A DNA stretch of 64,000 nucleotides from Thalassobius sp002708925 (GCF_049803795.1 NZ_JBNAGJ010000004.1:124001-188000); one strand, 5' to 3'. Counted from the first letter of the stretch, positions 50,720-59,176 are shown. The notes: generated from the letters alone by a model not told the origin. Made by a program: numbers and translations.

Positions 50720-51579
50720 CGCAGATGCGCGGTGGCTGCGGCCAGCGCCTTGTCCGCCGGGGTCATCGGAAAATCGGGGAGCAACTGTGAAAACCGGCTG
50801 CCATCCAGACTGTGTGGCAGGTTCCACAGGTAGCGCATCTCGAACAGATGTCTGATCATCCGCATGAACGGCCACGCCATCAGCAGAGGCAGCCAGGACA
50901 TGCGCCGCGCCTGAATGGGGCGGCCCATGACGCGCGTCAGCACCTGCGCCATCTGATCGCCTGTCCAGGTGAAGCCGGGAAAGGGAATGTCCTCGAACCG
51001 AGCAAGCCGCGCGCGCATGTCGGCCAGTTCAACCGCGGCACGCGCGACATCCGGCAGATAGGCCCAGGCGTGATCGCGGTCCGTATGTCCGGGGTAGCTG
51101 AGCCTGCCTCTGGGCAGAGATTTTGCCATCATCCGATCAAACCAGTTGCCCGACGGCTGAGTGTCCAGAAAATCGCCGGCCCGCAAAAGGATGGTTTTAA
51201 CCCCGTCGCGGCGATAGGCGCTTTCTAGGTTTTGGCGAATGCGGCCCAGGGGGTTGGTGGCCAGATGCGGGGTGTCGGCCGCCCATGGGCCAGGGGCTTT
51301 GGGGCCGAAAACATAGACATTTCCGGGCAAAATCACCGTAGCGTCATTGTCCAGCGCGGCCCGGCGAATTTGCGCGTGCAGTGCAGGCAGTTGCGCGGCC
51401 CACTCTTGATAGGGCGGGTTCCAGCCGGCAATAATCACGTCCACGCCTTTGGCGGCGGTGGTCAGGCGGTCGGTCTTGCGATCAAAGCGACGCACGAGCC
51501 AGCCTCGGGCGGCAAAGGCATCGGCCGTATGACGCCCAAAGCGCCCCGTGGGGCCAAGGATCAGCACTGTGTTCGGCAT
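50716..51579 (-). CDS. NAD(P)-dependent epimerase/dehydratase-like (atypical SDR) protein
   Basis: A 287-residue protein with a Rossmann nucleotide loop (VLILGPTGRFGRHTADAF) and a body like extended SDR sugar epimerases, but the usual YxxxK is not evident (VYVFGPKAPGPWAAD), suggesting an atypical, NmrA-like or non-catalytic member. The ATG at 51579 follows GGAG. It is divergent from the LysR gene across a 95-bp region containing a 14-bp palindrome, so it is the likely regulatory target. Confidence 0.8.
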   Translation of the reverse strand: MPNTVLILGPTGRFGRHTADAFAARGWLVRRFDRKTDRLTTAAKGVDVIIAGWNPPYQEWAAQLPALHAQIRRAALDNDATVILPGNVYVFGPKAPGPWAADTPHLATNPLGRIRQNLESAYRRDGVKTILLRAGDFLDTQPSGNWFDRMMAKSLPRGRLSYPGHTDRDHAWAYLPDVARAAVELADMRARLARFEDIPFPGFTWTGDQMAQVLTRVMGRPIQARRMSWLPLLMAWPFMRMIRHLFEMRYLWNLPHSLDGSRFSQLLPDFPMTPADKALAAATAHLR

Positions 51580-51662
51580 GGGTTTGCTCCGGTTTTGGGG
51601 TGTTGGGGTCAGTTTAGATATGACGATGATGAATGGGTATTGCGGAAAAGTGACGGTTAGGT

Positions 51663-51676
51663 ATTCAATATTGAAT
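51663..51676. promoter_or_regulatory. LysR-type operator palindrome overlapping the lysR start
   Basis: ATTCAATATTGAAT, a perfect 14-bp palindrome with the ATTC-N6-GAAT pattern of LysR-type binding sites. It covers the first two bases of the LysR start codon and is suited to autorepression. Confidence 0.6.
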
Positions 51677-52568
51677 GGCTGTGAAGACCGATCCCGACTG
51701 GTCCCTGATGCAATCCTTTCTGGCGGTGGCCGAAGGGGGCTCTCTGTCGGCGGCGGCGCGTTTGACGGGGCAAAGCCAGCCGACCTTGGGGCGTCAGATC
51801 CGCCAGCTTGAGCAAAACCTGGACAGCACCCTGTTTGCGCGCCATGCGCGGGGGCTGGATCTGACGGACGAAGGGCGGGCCATTCTGGCCGCGGCCCGGC
51901 AGATGCGCGCGGCGATGAAGCAGATCGAATTGACCGTCGCGGGACGTGAAAGCGATTTGCCGGGCAGGGTGCGTGTGACGGCATCCGAGATTGTCTCGCA
52001 GCATCTGTTGCCGCCTATCATCGCGCAGCTTCGGCAGGATTATCCCATGATCGGCATTGATCTGATTGCCACGGATGACACCGAAAACCTGCTGTTCCGC
52101 GAGGCAGACGTGGCCGTGCGCATGTACCGGCCTGAGCAACTGGATATTGTGGCCTTGCATCTGGGGGACATCCAGATCAGCGTTTGCGCGGCCAGGTCTT
52201 ATCTGGAACGCCACGGACGCCCGCGCCATCTGGACGATCTGAACCGGCACACGCTGCTGGGCTATGATCAGAGCCCGCTGATCCTGCATGGGATGCACGC
52301 GTTGGGCATCGCTGCCACGCGCGATTGGTTTACGATCCGGTGCGATGATCAGAACGCCTATTGGGAACTGCTGCGCGCGGGCTGTGGGATCGGTTTCAGC
52401 CAGAAGGTTCTGATCGACAACGCCCCCGAGGTCGAGCCGCTGGATCTGGGCCTGCCGATCCCCGCGCTGCCCGTCTGGCTGGCCGCCCCGCAGGCCACGC
52501 GGCGCACTCCGCGTGTTTCGGTGGTCTGGGATGCCTTGGAAAAGGGGCTTTTGCCCTTCGTTTCTTGA
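51675..52568 (+). CDS. LysR-family transcriptional regulator
   Basis: A 297-residue regulator. The N-terminal winged helix is clear (FLAVAEGGSLSAAARLTGQS, QPTLGRQIRQLEQNL), followed by a periplasmic-binding-like effector domain. There is no ribosome site before ATG 51675 because the palindrome occupies that position; translation may be leaderless. It probably controls the divergent NAD-epimerase gene; leuB lies 58 bp downstream in the same direction but has its own ribosome site. Confidence 0.9.
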   Translation: MAVKTDPDWSLMQSFLAVAEGGSLSAAARLTGQSQPTLGRQIRQLEQNLDSTLFARHARGLDLTDEGRAILAAARQMRAAMKQIELTVAGRESDLPGRVRVTASEIVSQHLLPPIIAQLRQDYPMIGIDLIATDDTENLLFREADVAVRMYRPEQLDIVALHLGDIQISVCAARSYLERHGRPRHLDDLNRHTLLGYDQSPLILHGMHALGIAATRDWFTIRCDDQNAYWELLRAGCGIGFSQKVLIDNAPEVEPLDLGLPIPALPVWLAAPQATRRTPRVSVVWDALEKGLLPFVS

Positions 52569-52626
52569 CCCTTCGGCCCGCAAGAGATAGGCGAAGTCCA
52601 ACGGATTTCTACGAAGGACAGCAACA

Positions 52627-53733
52627 ATGACCAACCCCTCGCTTCTTATTCTGCCGGGTGACGGCATCGGCCCCGAAGTCATGGCCGAAGTGCGCAAGGT
52701 GATCGACTGGTTCGGCGCCAAGCGTGACCTGACCATCGACGTCCAAGAGGGGCTGGTGGGGGGCGCCAGCTATGATGCGCATGGCACGCCGTTGACCGAC
52801 GAAACCATGGAACTGGCCCAGTCGGTTGACGCCGTTCTGCTGGGCGCCGTGGGTGGCCCCAAATACGACAATCTGGATTTCAGCGTGAAGCCCGAGCGCG
52901 GCCTGCTGCGTCTGCGCAAGGAAATGGATCTGTACTCGAACCTGCGCCCGGCGCAGTGCTTTGACGCGCTGGCTGATTTCTCGTCGCTGAAAAAGGATGT
53001 GGTGGCCGGTCTGGACATCATGATCGTACGCGAGCTGACCTCGGGCATCTATTTTGGCGAGCCGCGCGGCATCATTGAAGAGGGCAACGAGCGTGTGGGC
53101 ATCAACACCCAGCGCTACACGGAATCGGAAATTGCCCGTGTCGCCCGTTCGGCATTCGAACTGGCCCGCAAGCGCGGCAACAAGGTCTGCTCGATGGAGA
53201 AGGCCAACGTGATGGAATCGGGCATCCTGTGGCGCGACGTCGTCACCGAGGTGCACCAGGCCGAATACCCCGACGTGGAACTGTCACACATGTATGCCGA
53301 CGCCGGTGCGATGCAGCTGTGCCGCTGGCCCAAGCAATTCGACGTGATCGTCACCGATAACCTGTTCGGTGATCTGCTGTCCGATGCGGCCGCGATGCTG
53401 ACTGGCTCGCTGGGGATGCTGCCATCCGCGTCGCTGGGCGCGCCGATGGCGAACGGCCGCCCCAAGGCGATGTACGAACCCGTGCATGGCTCGGCCCCCG
53501 ATATTGCCGGTCAGGGCAAGGCCAACCCGATCGCCTGTATCCTGTCCTTCGCGATGGCGCTGCGCTACTCGTACGACCAAGGCGCCGAGGCCGACCGCCT
53601 GGAAGCCGCGATCGAAACCGTTCTGGCCCAGGGTGCGCGCACCGGCGATTTGCTGGGCCCCGAGGGCGGCACTCCGATCAGCACCAGCGAAATGGGCGAT
53701 GCGATCATCGGCGCGCTGGACGCCAGCCTGTAA
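52627..53733 (+). CDS. leuB: 3-isopropylmalate dehydrogenase
   Basis: A 368-residue NAD-dependent enzyme for oxidative decarboxylation of 3-isopropylmalate. Motifs LLILPGDGIGPEVMAEV, LRLRKEMDLYSNLRPAQ, MIVRELTSGIYFGEPRGI and VIVTDNLFGDLLSDAAAML are the family hallmarks. GAAGGA precedes the ATG. With leuC and leuD upstream the window contains three of the leucine genes, split by about 4 kb of unrelated genes. Confidence 0.97.
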   Translation: MTNPSLLILPGDGIGPEVMAEVRKVIDWFGAKRDLTIDVQEGLVGGASYDAHGTPLTDETMELAQSVDAVLLGAVGGPKYDNLDFSVKPERGLLRLRKEMDLYSNLRPAQCFDALADFSSLKKDVVAGLDIMIVRELTSGIYFGEPRGIIEEGNERVGINTQRYTESEIARVARSAFELARKRGNKVCSMEKANVMESGILWRDVVTEVHQAEYPDVELSHMYADAGAMQLCRWPKQFDVIVTDNLFGDLLSDAAAMLTGSLGMLPSASLGAPMANGRPKAMYEPVHGSAPDIAGQGKANPIACILSFAMALRYSYDQGAEADRLEAAIETVLAQGARTGDLLGPEGGTPISTSEMGDAIIGALDASL

Positions 53734-53754
53734 TCCAGGTTCCTGAAACGTCTG

Positions 53755-53780
53755 AAAAGCCCGGCCAGCGCCGGGCTTTT
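53755..53780 (+). terminator. Intrinsic terminator of leuB
   Basis: A perfect 11-bp inverted repeat, AAAAGCCCGGC and GCCGGGCTTTT, with a 4-nt loop, 21 bp after leuB. Confidence 0.88.
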
Positions 53781-53857
53781 GCATTTTGCGGGTTTGTCGA
53801 AAATCTTGACCGGGGGGCTTGCCAATAGGCCCGGAACAGCGTACCACGCGCGCCAGT

Positions 53858-53934
53858 CGGAGTGTAGCTCAGCCTGGTAGAGCACTGTCTTCGGGAGGCA
53901 GGGGCCGGAGGTTCGAATCCTCTCACTCCGACCA
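53858..53934 (+). tRNA. tRNA-Pro, anticodon CGG
   Basis: Complete cloverleaf: acceptor CGGAGTG pairs with CACTCCG, D-loop AGCTCAGCCTGGTAGAGC, anticodon stem CTGTC/GGCAG around loop TTCGGGA with CGG at 53892-53894, and T-arm with GGTTCGAATCC. The 3' ACCA is encoded. Confidence 0.95.
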
Positions 53935-53963
53935 TTTTCACATTCAGACGATGCTTGGCTGTC

Positions 53964-53987
53964 GCCCCCCGAATTTGTGGGGGCTTT
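53964..53987 (+). terminator. Intrinsic terminator of tRNA-Pro
   Basis: GCCCCC and GGGGGC form a 6-bp stem followed by TTTGATG, about 30 bp after the tRNA. Confidence 0.6.
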
Positions 53988-54285
53988 GATGGCATTGCTG
54001 ACACATGTCTGCCGCATTCTGACGGGCAGGCATCCAGGCCCCGGACGGGCAGCATTCGGGGCGCTTTGGGGGCGTTAATAGTCTGTTAATAAATCATAAT
54101 ACTTAAACATTAACCAATCAGGCATGTTTGACGCGATTAGGCATAATTTTCGATGCCTTTGCCATAAAATAGCCGATTTCGAACCCAAAAAGAGACAATC
54201 TCGGGCGGCAGTTTGGCACCGTTAAAAATCGGGTTTGATTCATGTGCTGATGGGGTGAAGGCCCGATCACGAAGGGACGTAACAA
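53988..54285. other. Upstream region of the histidine kinase gene
   Basis: No gene visible. It contains an AT-rich block (54074-54120) unlike the surrounding GC-rich DNA, with one TTAA-N7-TTAA element and a nearby CTTAAACATTAACC. This is probably the promoter of the phosphorelay genes. No clear -10/-35 pair is assigned. Confidence 0.5.
54075..54089. promoter_or_regulatory. CtrA-type binding site (TTAA-N7-TTAA)
   Basis: TTAATAGTCTGTTAA matches the CtrA consensus TTAA-N7-TTAA, with a possible second half site TTAACC at 54111-54116. CtrA is the cell-cycle and motility response regulator of alphaproteobacteria. Confidence 0.55.
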
Positions 54286-55629
54286 ATGGCGTTTGTAGAG
54301 AGTTTGAGTGTTGAAAAACTGTATGGGATGGTGAGCGCCTCCTCGACCTTGCCGATCAATATCACACCTGCAAACGGTCTTTTGCTTCTGTTCGTTGCCA
54401 TTTTCTCGGTGCGTGCTTTCGTGCAGCCGCGCTCGTTTGTGCATCCAGATGCGGGGCCCAAGTCCGCAGCCGATCCGAAGCGGCCCACGGGTCTGGGGCG
54501 TTTGCGCAATACGGTGCGCATGTTGGCGGGGCCTGCGCCGGTTGCGCAGGAAAACCCCAGGCCGACGGCGCCGCAATCCACCAAGCTGCTGCAAGGTGCC
54601 TTTACCGCGCTGCTGGACGAGGTGTACGTCTTCGATCCGGACAGTTTCGAAGTGTCGTTCATGAATGCCAAGGCCGAGAAACGGGCGGCCATGGCGAAGC
54701 TGTCCAAAAGGCCTCGTTTTCCTGAAATTTTGCCGCAGAAGAACCGCCAGGTCATTCTTGAGGCCGCGCGGAACCTGCGCCGTAGCAGCCTGGATTCGAT
54801 CGTCTTTGAACTGATGGCGGCCGATGTGCCCACGGAACTGACGCTTAAACTGATCCGCGAGGATGGCGAGGACGAGTATTTCATGGCCATCCTGCGCGAT
54901 CTGTCCGCGCGCGCCGAAGAGGCGCAGGCCCAGGCGGATTATGTGGCCACGCTTAGCCATGAAATGCGCACGCCGCTGACCTCGATCAAGGGGGCGGTCG
55001 AGCTGATTGCCTCGGGTAAAATGGGCGAGCTGTCGGGGGGCGCTGCGGCCACGCTGGGGGTCGCGCAGCGCAATGTGGATCGTTTGCTGCGTCTGACGAA
55101 CGATATTCTGGATCTGGAAAAGATGGACGCCGGTAAGCTGCGCTGCGATCTGGACCGGCTGGATTTGGGGGATCTGGCCCGCGAGGCCGCGCAGGACATC
55201 CTGGGCTATGCGCGTCAGTTCGATGTGTCTGTGCGCGTGGTGCAGAAGGTCAATGATTCAGTCGTTCAGGCCGATCGCGCCCGGCTGATGCAGGTGATGG
55301 CCAATCTGCTGTCCAACGCGATCAAATTCTCCAGCCCGGACCAGGAGGTGCTGATCAGCATCGAGGATGCCGGTACCGATCTGCGCGTTTCGGTGGTCGA
55401 TTCCGGCCCCGGAATTCCCGAGGCCAATCGCCACGATGTCTTTGAGCCTTATTTACAGGGCCCCCAGGTGCAACGTAAGGTCGCAAGCACGGGCCTAGGG
55501 TTGAGTATTGCCAAACGCATCGTCGAGGCGCATAGCGGCAGTATCGGCTTTGAAACCACATTAGGAGAGGGAACAGCCTTCTTCTTTGAGCTTCCCAAGC
55601 TGGTCCAAGAGAGTGAGGCCGCCGCCTGA
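54286..55629 (+). CDS. Sensor histidine kinase (membrane-anchored, PAS-like)
   Basis: A 447-residue kinase. One membrane segment (NGLLLLFVAIFSVRAFV, about 29-45), a PAS-like region (LLDEVYVFDPDSFEVSFMN), then the dimerisation helix with YVATLSHEMRTPLTSIKGAV and phospho-acceptor His225, and the ATPase domain with N box (LMQVMANLLSNAIKFSS), G1 (VVDSGPGIPEA) and G2 (STGLGLSIAKRIVEAH). All catalytic boxes are intact. It is followed 87 bp later by a single-domain receiver gene in the same direction. Confidence 0.95.
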   Translation: MAFVESLSVEKLYGMVSASSTLPINITPANGLLLLFVAIFSVRAFVQPRSFVHPDAGPKSAADPKRPTGLGRLRNTVRMLAGPAPVAQENPRPTAPQSTKLLQGAFTALLDEVYVFDPDSFEVSFMNAKAEKRAAMAKLSKRPRFPEILPQKNRQVILEAARNLRRSSLDSIVFELMAADVPTELTLKLIREDGEDEYFMAILRDLSARAEEAQAQADYVATLSHEMRTPLTSIKGAVELIASGKMGELSGGAAATLGVAQRNVDRLLRLTNDILDLEKMDAGKLRCDLDRLDLGDLAREAAQDILGYARQFDVSVRVVQKVNDSVVQADRARLMQVMANLLSNAIKFSSPDQEVLISIEDAGTDLRVSVVDSGPGIPEANRHDVFEPYLQGPQVQRKVASTGLGLSIAKRIVEAHSGSIGFETTLGEGTAFFFELPKLVQESEAAA

Positions 55630-55716
55630 CCGGCGCGTATCCGGGGCATTTTCCCTTTGGTGTGCGTGTTTCTGGCAGGTGACGGGCAGAAACGAAACGC
55701 GGCAAAGGGGGACGTC

Positions 55717-56100
55717 ATGACAGTCCTTCCCAAAATTCTTCACGTCGAAGACGATCCGGACATTCGGGAGATCGCGCTGATCGCATTGGAAACGATTGGC
55801 GGATTGCCCGTGGTGCAATGCGCAAGCGGCACCGAGGCGCTGGCGCGGGTGTCCGAGGTAATGCCCGATCTGTTTCTGCTGGACATGTCGATGCCGGACA
55901 TGGACGGGGTTGAGACGCTGAATGCGCTGCGGGCCTTGCCCGGTCTGGCCGCGATCCCGGCGATTTTCATGACCGCGCGGGCGCAGGATTGGGAACACGC
56001 TGAGCTGCTGTCGAAGGGGGCGAATGCCGTGATCACGAAACCCTTTGATGCCATGAAACTGGCGCAGGAAATCCGTGAAATCTGGGATGGGCTGGGCTAA
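55717..56100 (+). CDS. Single-domain response regulator
   Basis: A 127-residue receiver: ILHVEDDPDIREIALIALET, phospho-acceptor Asp56 in LFLLDMSMPDMDG, the Thr in IFMTARAQD and Lys in VITKPFD. There is no output domain, so it likely passes phosphate on, probably through the adjacent Hpt protein, or acts by protein binding. AAAGGGGG precedes the ATG. Confidence 0.93.
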   Translation: MTVLPKILHVEDDPDIREIALIALETIGGLPVVQCASGTEALARVSEVMPDLFLLDMSMPDMDGVETLNALRALPGLAAIPAIFMTARAQDWEHAELLSKGANAVITKPFDAMKLAQEIREIWDGLG

Positions 56101-56103
56101 GCG

Positions 56104-56475
56104 TCAGCCCTGAGGGTCGTGTACGATCAGGGCCATTTCGCCCAGCATATCGTCCACGGCTTCCAGTGCTTCTTCCAGGCTGGCTTGCTTTTGGGTCTGG
56201 CGGGTTAGGGCGACCTCGGCGGCAAAGCACAGCTCGCCCAGTTCCGGAAACCCCATCGTGGCCGCCATGCCAGCGGTTTTATGCGCGTAGTGACGGAAAA
56301 TCTCCATCGCATCCGCTGGCGCGCTTTGCAGGGTGGGGCTGTCGCGCAGCGCCTCCATATGGTCCAGACGTTCTGTCAGTGCAGCGGCAAAGCGCGGGCG
56401 CATCTCGGCCAGCTTGGCAGCGAACATTTCGGCATGTGCCGCTTCGCGTGCGGCTTGCATCGCTTCGGCAACCAT
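56104..56475 (-). CDS. Hpt (histidine phosphotransfer) domain protein
   Basis: A 123-residue helical protein. The phospho-His motif is AHKTAGMAATMGFPELGELC (His65); the Lys and Gly after it are HKTAG rather than the common HxLKG, a variant. It lies tail to tail with the single receiver (3 bp apart) and 2 bp downstream of the second response regulator gene, so it is cotranscribed with that gene. It probably links the kinase and the two receivers. Confidence 0.82.
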   Translation of the reverse strand: MVAEAMQAAREAAHAEMFAAKLAEMRPRFAAALTERLDHMEALRDSPTLQSAPADAMEIFRHYAHKTAGMAATMGFPELGELCFAAEVALTRQTQKQASLEEALEAVDDMLGEMALIVHDPQG

Positions 56476-56477
56476 GA

Positions 56478-57476
56478 TCAGCCCGCCCAGGCGAAGGCTT
56501 TGATCAGGTCACGTTTCCAGCCGGCAAATTCGCTGGTATGCACGGCTTCCGAGGCCGCGCGGCGGGCTTTGTCGATGGCGCTATCCAGGGCCTCGATTGC
56601 CGCACGTCCCGAGCGCAGGCCCATCCGTTGGGCCGGGCTGACCGATACCTGAACATCCATTTCGCGCCAGTCGTCATAGACCAGCTCCATTTTGTCGATG
56701 GCTTGCTGAACATTCATCAGCAGTTCGTCGGCATCAATCTGATCGCTGCCATGGCACACGCAGACGAACGCGCCGCGCCCGGCATGGGCGACAAAGCTTT
56801 CGCCATAGGTCAGGCTGTCCGAGATCGCCTCGGCCACGTCGGTGATCGTATAGAAATATTCCTCGGGCGAGCAGCTGTCATACAGGGTGCGCGCATTCAC
56901 GATCTGGAAGGCAAAGACATTGGTGGCGAACATGCCGCCACGGCCCAGTTGCAGCAGAAAGTTTTCCAGCGCCACGCGGTCGATCACCCCGGCCACGTCG
57001 CGGATGGTGAAGGGCGTGTCAAAGTTGAACTTGGGCCCGCGGAAATTGTCATTCAGCAGCGCCTGCACCATTTCTCCGTTGTGGCGGGCGTCCTGGCTTT
57101 TCTGATTCAGGCGTTCGGCCACGCGCATCCGGGTGGTCAGCTCCAGCGGATCGAACGGTTTGGTCACATAATCCGAAGCGCCGGCGGCAAAGGCCTGATT
57201 GATGAACACCTTATCCGACATCGCGGTGACCATCAGGATCGGCACGTCCGCATAATCGGGGATGTAGCGGATCCAGTCGCACAGCTCGATTCCGGACATT
57301 TGCGGCATCTGGATATCCAGAAGAAAACAGTCAAACGGGCGATCGGCATTCTGGACAATCTCCATCGCTTCCGCTGCCGAGTTGGCGGTGGTGACATCGG
57401 GGTATCCGGCCGGGGGCAAAGAGCCCTTTAGCAGGTCCAGAACCATCGGGTCGTCATCAACGGCGAGTATCTTCAT
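56478..57476 (-). CDS. Response regulator with C-terminal degenerate GGDEF-like domain
   Basis: A 332-residue protein. Receiver domain: MKILAVDDDPMVLDLLKGSL, phospho-acceptor Asp54 in FDCFLLDIQMPQMSG, Lys in YVTKPFDPLE. After a helical linker (about 125-165) comes an alpha/beta domain (FATNVFAFQIVNARTLYDSC, SFVAHAGRGAFVCVCHGSDQ) whose layout recalls a nucleotide cyclase. The GGDEF signature is absent (GRGAFVCV), so no cyclase activity is expected. The start is ATG 57476. Confidence 0.85.
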   Translation of the reverse strand: MKILAVDDDPMVLDLLKGSLPPAGYPDVTTANSAAEAMEIVQNADRPFDCFLLDIQMPQMSGIELCDWIRYIPDYADVPILMVTAMSDKVFINQAFAAGASDYVTKPFDPLELTTRMRVAERLNQKSQDARHNGEMVQALLNDNFRGPKFNFDTPFTIRDVAGVIDRVALENFLLQLGRGGMFATNVFAFQIVNARTLYDSCSPEEYFYTITDVAEAISDSLTYGESFVAHAGRGAFVCVCHGSDQIDADELLMNVQQAIDKMELVYDDWREMDVQVSVSPAQRMGLRSGRAAIEALDSAIDKARRAASEAVHTSEFAGWKRDLIKAFAWAG

Positions 57477-57895
57477 CTCTATCACCCAAATCTTCCTGCA
57501 AGCGGGATCGCAGGCTTTACGCTTAAGGTCATGTTTGATTCAAAATGTGGCGAATTTGGGCAGGGCAGGCGGCAATACAGTGATAGGTTGCGGCGCGATT
57601 TTCGGGCCTGCGGAAACGGTTGTATTTGTGGCGGGCGCATTGTTTCGGGGTGGGGGATAGTCCTGGGGTCGACCTGCCGCATTTTCGCCCAATATCTAAA
57701 CGCCCCTGCCCGAATCGAGGGGGCTGAGTCGCGGTTGTCACGCTTAGGACGACTGGCACCGATGCGCCTCATCCCCATGGATTTCGTGAATTTGACAGGA
57801 TTTTTCGGGGGAATGCAGATTTTTCTAGCAATATGGTGCATCATGTGCCTAGTCTTGGGCATTATAATGCCTAAATGGCGATTGGGAGGAGATAC
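57477..57895. other. Region between the response regulator and the TRAP receptor gene
   Basis: About 400 bp with no supportable gene. It separates divergent genes and holds a TTGACA at 57792, a TATAAT at 57863 inside a perfect palindrome, and the GGAGG ribosome site of the TRAP receptor gene. Only the palindrome is assigned. Confidence 0.5.
57858..57871. promoter_or_regulatory. Palindromic operator over the -10 box of the TRAP receptor gene
   Basis: GGCATTATAATGCC, a perfect 14-bp palindrome containing TATAAT, 25 bp upstream of the start codon. A protein bound here would block the promoter. A related imperfect palindrome GGTGCATCATGTGCC lies just upstream at 57835-57849. Confidence 0.6.
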
Positions 57896-58930
57896 ATGAC
57901 GAACCGCAGAACCATTCTGGGCGCGCTAAGCGGCGTGGCTATCGCGGCGCTGACCGCTGCACCGGCGCTGGCGCAAGAGGTGACGCTGAAGTTGCACCAA
58001 TTCCTGCCGGCTCAGGCCAATGTGCCCAAGCTGGTGTTGGATGTCTGGGCCGATAAGGTCGAGGCTGACTCGAACGGCCGGATCAAAGTCGAGCGCTACC
58101 CCTCGATGCAGCTGGGTGGCAAGCCGCCAGAGCTGATGGACCAGGCGATCGACGGCGTTGCCGATATTGTCTGGACCGTTGTGGGCTATACGCCGGGGCG
58201 CTACCCCTCGACCGAGGTGTTCGAGCTGCCCTTTATGATGACGGACGCCCGCGCCACCTCGCGCGCGTATTGGCAGATGTTCGAAACCCATATGAAGGAC
58301 GGCGAATTCTCGCATGTGCATATCCTGGGCGCATGGGTGCATGGGCCGGGGATGATCCATACCAAGGATCCGGTGAACACGCCTGCGGATCTGGAGGGGA
58401 TGAAAATCCGCGGCGGCTCGCGTTCGGTGAACTCTTTGCTGACCAAGCTGGGTGCCACGCCGGTTGGGATGCCCGTGCCTGCCGTGGCCGAAGGGCTGTC
58501 CAAGGGTGTGATCGACGGCACCACCATCCCGTGGGAGGTCACCTCGGCGCTGAAAGTGCCTGAACTGGTGGGCAACCACACTGAATTTTCCGGCTCGGCG
58601 CTGTATACGCTGACCTTCGTGCTGGCCATGAACAAGGACAAGTACGAAAGCCTGCCCGATGACCTGAAAGCGGTGATTGACGCCAACTCGGGCGAGGAAT
58701 TCTCGGTCTTTGCCGGGGGCACCCAAGAGGATTCGGACGGTCCGGCGCGTGCCAAGGCCGTTGCCCTGGGGAACAACATCATCACGCTGGATGAAGCGGC
58801 CACCGAAGAATGGCGCGCCCTGGCGCAGCCCATTTACGACGAATGGGTCGCCGATATGAACAAGAAAGGAATCGACGGTCAGGCTCTGATCGACGAAGCC
58901 CGCGCTCTGATCGCCAAATATACTGAGTGA
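57896..58930 (+). CDS. TRAP transporter substrate-binding protein (DctP family)
   Basis: A 344-residue periplasmic receptor. The signal peptide MTNRRTILGALSGVAIAALT ends after PALAQ. The DctP fold is shown by VTLKLHQFLPAQANVPKLVL, the Arg-bearing MKIRGGSRSVNSLLTKLGAT, VPAVAEGLSKGVIDGTTIPW and a C-terminal helix. The start follows GGAGG. Membrane subunits (DctQ and DctM) are not next to it: a terminator lies 17 bp downstream and the box genes follow. The position suggests an aromatic acid ligand, but this is inference. Confidence 0.9.
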   Translation: MTNRRTILGALSGVAIAALTAAPALAQEVTLKLHQFLPAQANVPKLVLDVWADKVEADSNGRIKVERYPSMQLGGKPPELMDQAIDGVADIVWTVVGYTPGRYPSTEVFELPFMMTDARATSRAYWQMFETHMKDGEFSHVHILGAWVHGPGMIHTKDPVNTPADLEGMKIRGGSRSVNSLLTKLGATPVGMPVPAVAEGLSKGVIDGTTIPWEVTSALKVPELVGNHTEFSGSALYTLTFVLAMNKDKYESLPDDLKAVIDANSGEEFSVFAGGTQEDSDGPARAKAVALGNNIITLDEAATEEWRALAQPIYDEWVADMNKKGIDGQALIDEARALIAKYTE

Positions 58931-58947
58931 TCGGGACGCTCCCGTGG

Positions 58948-58984
58948 AAGGGGTCGTGGTGCATCGCGCTACGACCCCTTTTTT
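58948..58984 (+). terminator. Intrinsic terminator of the TRAP receptor gene
   Basis: A perfect 10-bp stem, AAGGGGTCGT and ACGACCCCTT, followed by a T run. It isolates the TRAP receptor from the downstream box operon. Confidence 0.88.
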
Positions 58985-58995
58985 GTGCGTTAAAA

Positions 58996-59046
58996 TGCAC
59001 TATTGCGCATGATGCTGTTGCAAAAGATGCGAAATAATGCACTATG
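58996..59046 (+). promoter_or_regulatory. Repeated TGCACTAT elements upstream of benzoate-CoA ligase
   Basis: Site 1, 58996-59009, TGCACTATTGCGCA, is an imperfect palindrome. Site 2, 59028-59041, TGCGAAATAATGCA, has TGCx-N6-TGCA form and is followed by CTAT. The same sequence types recur before boxC. They resemble the TGCA-N6-TGCA sites bound by BzdR/BoxR regulators of benzoyl-CoA degradation. Confidence 0.5.
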
Positions 59047-59176
59047 AGACCCAAGGAGCATGAGTGCGCGACATATTGATTCCCTTAGCGAGCGGGAGGA
59101 GGGCCCGACGCTCTGGGTGCGCGTTCATGGGGTGGCGAGGGTGCGGGTGCCCTCGCAGCGCAATGGGAGGAACCGC

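Noticed and set aside
57531..57899. Possible small genes in the 400-bp gap before the TRAP receptor
   Set aside because: Open frames exist on both strands but have no ribosome site and odd composition.
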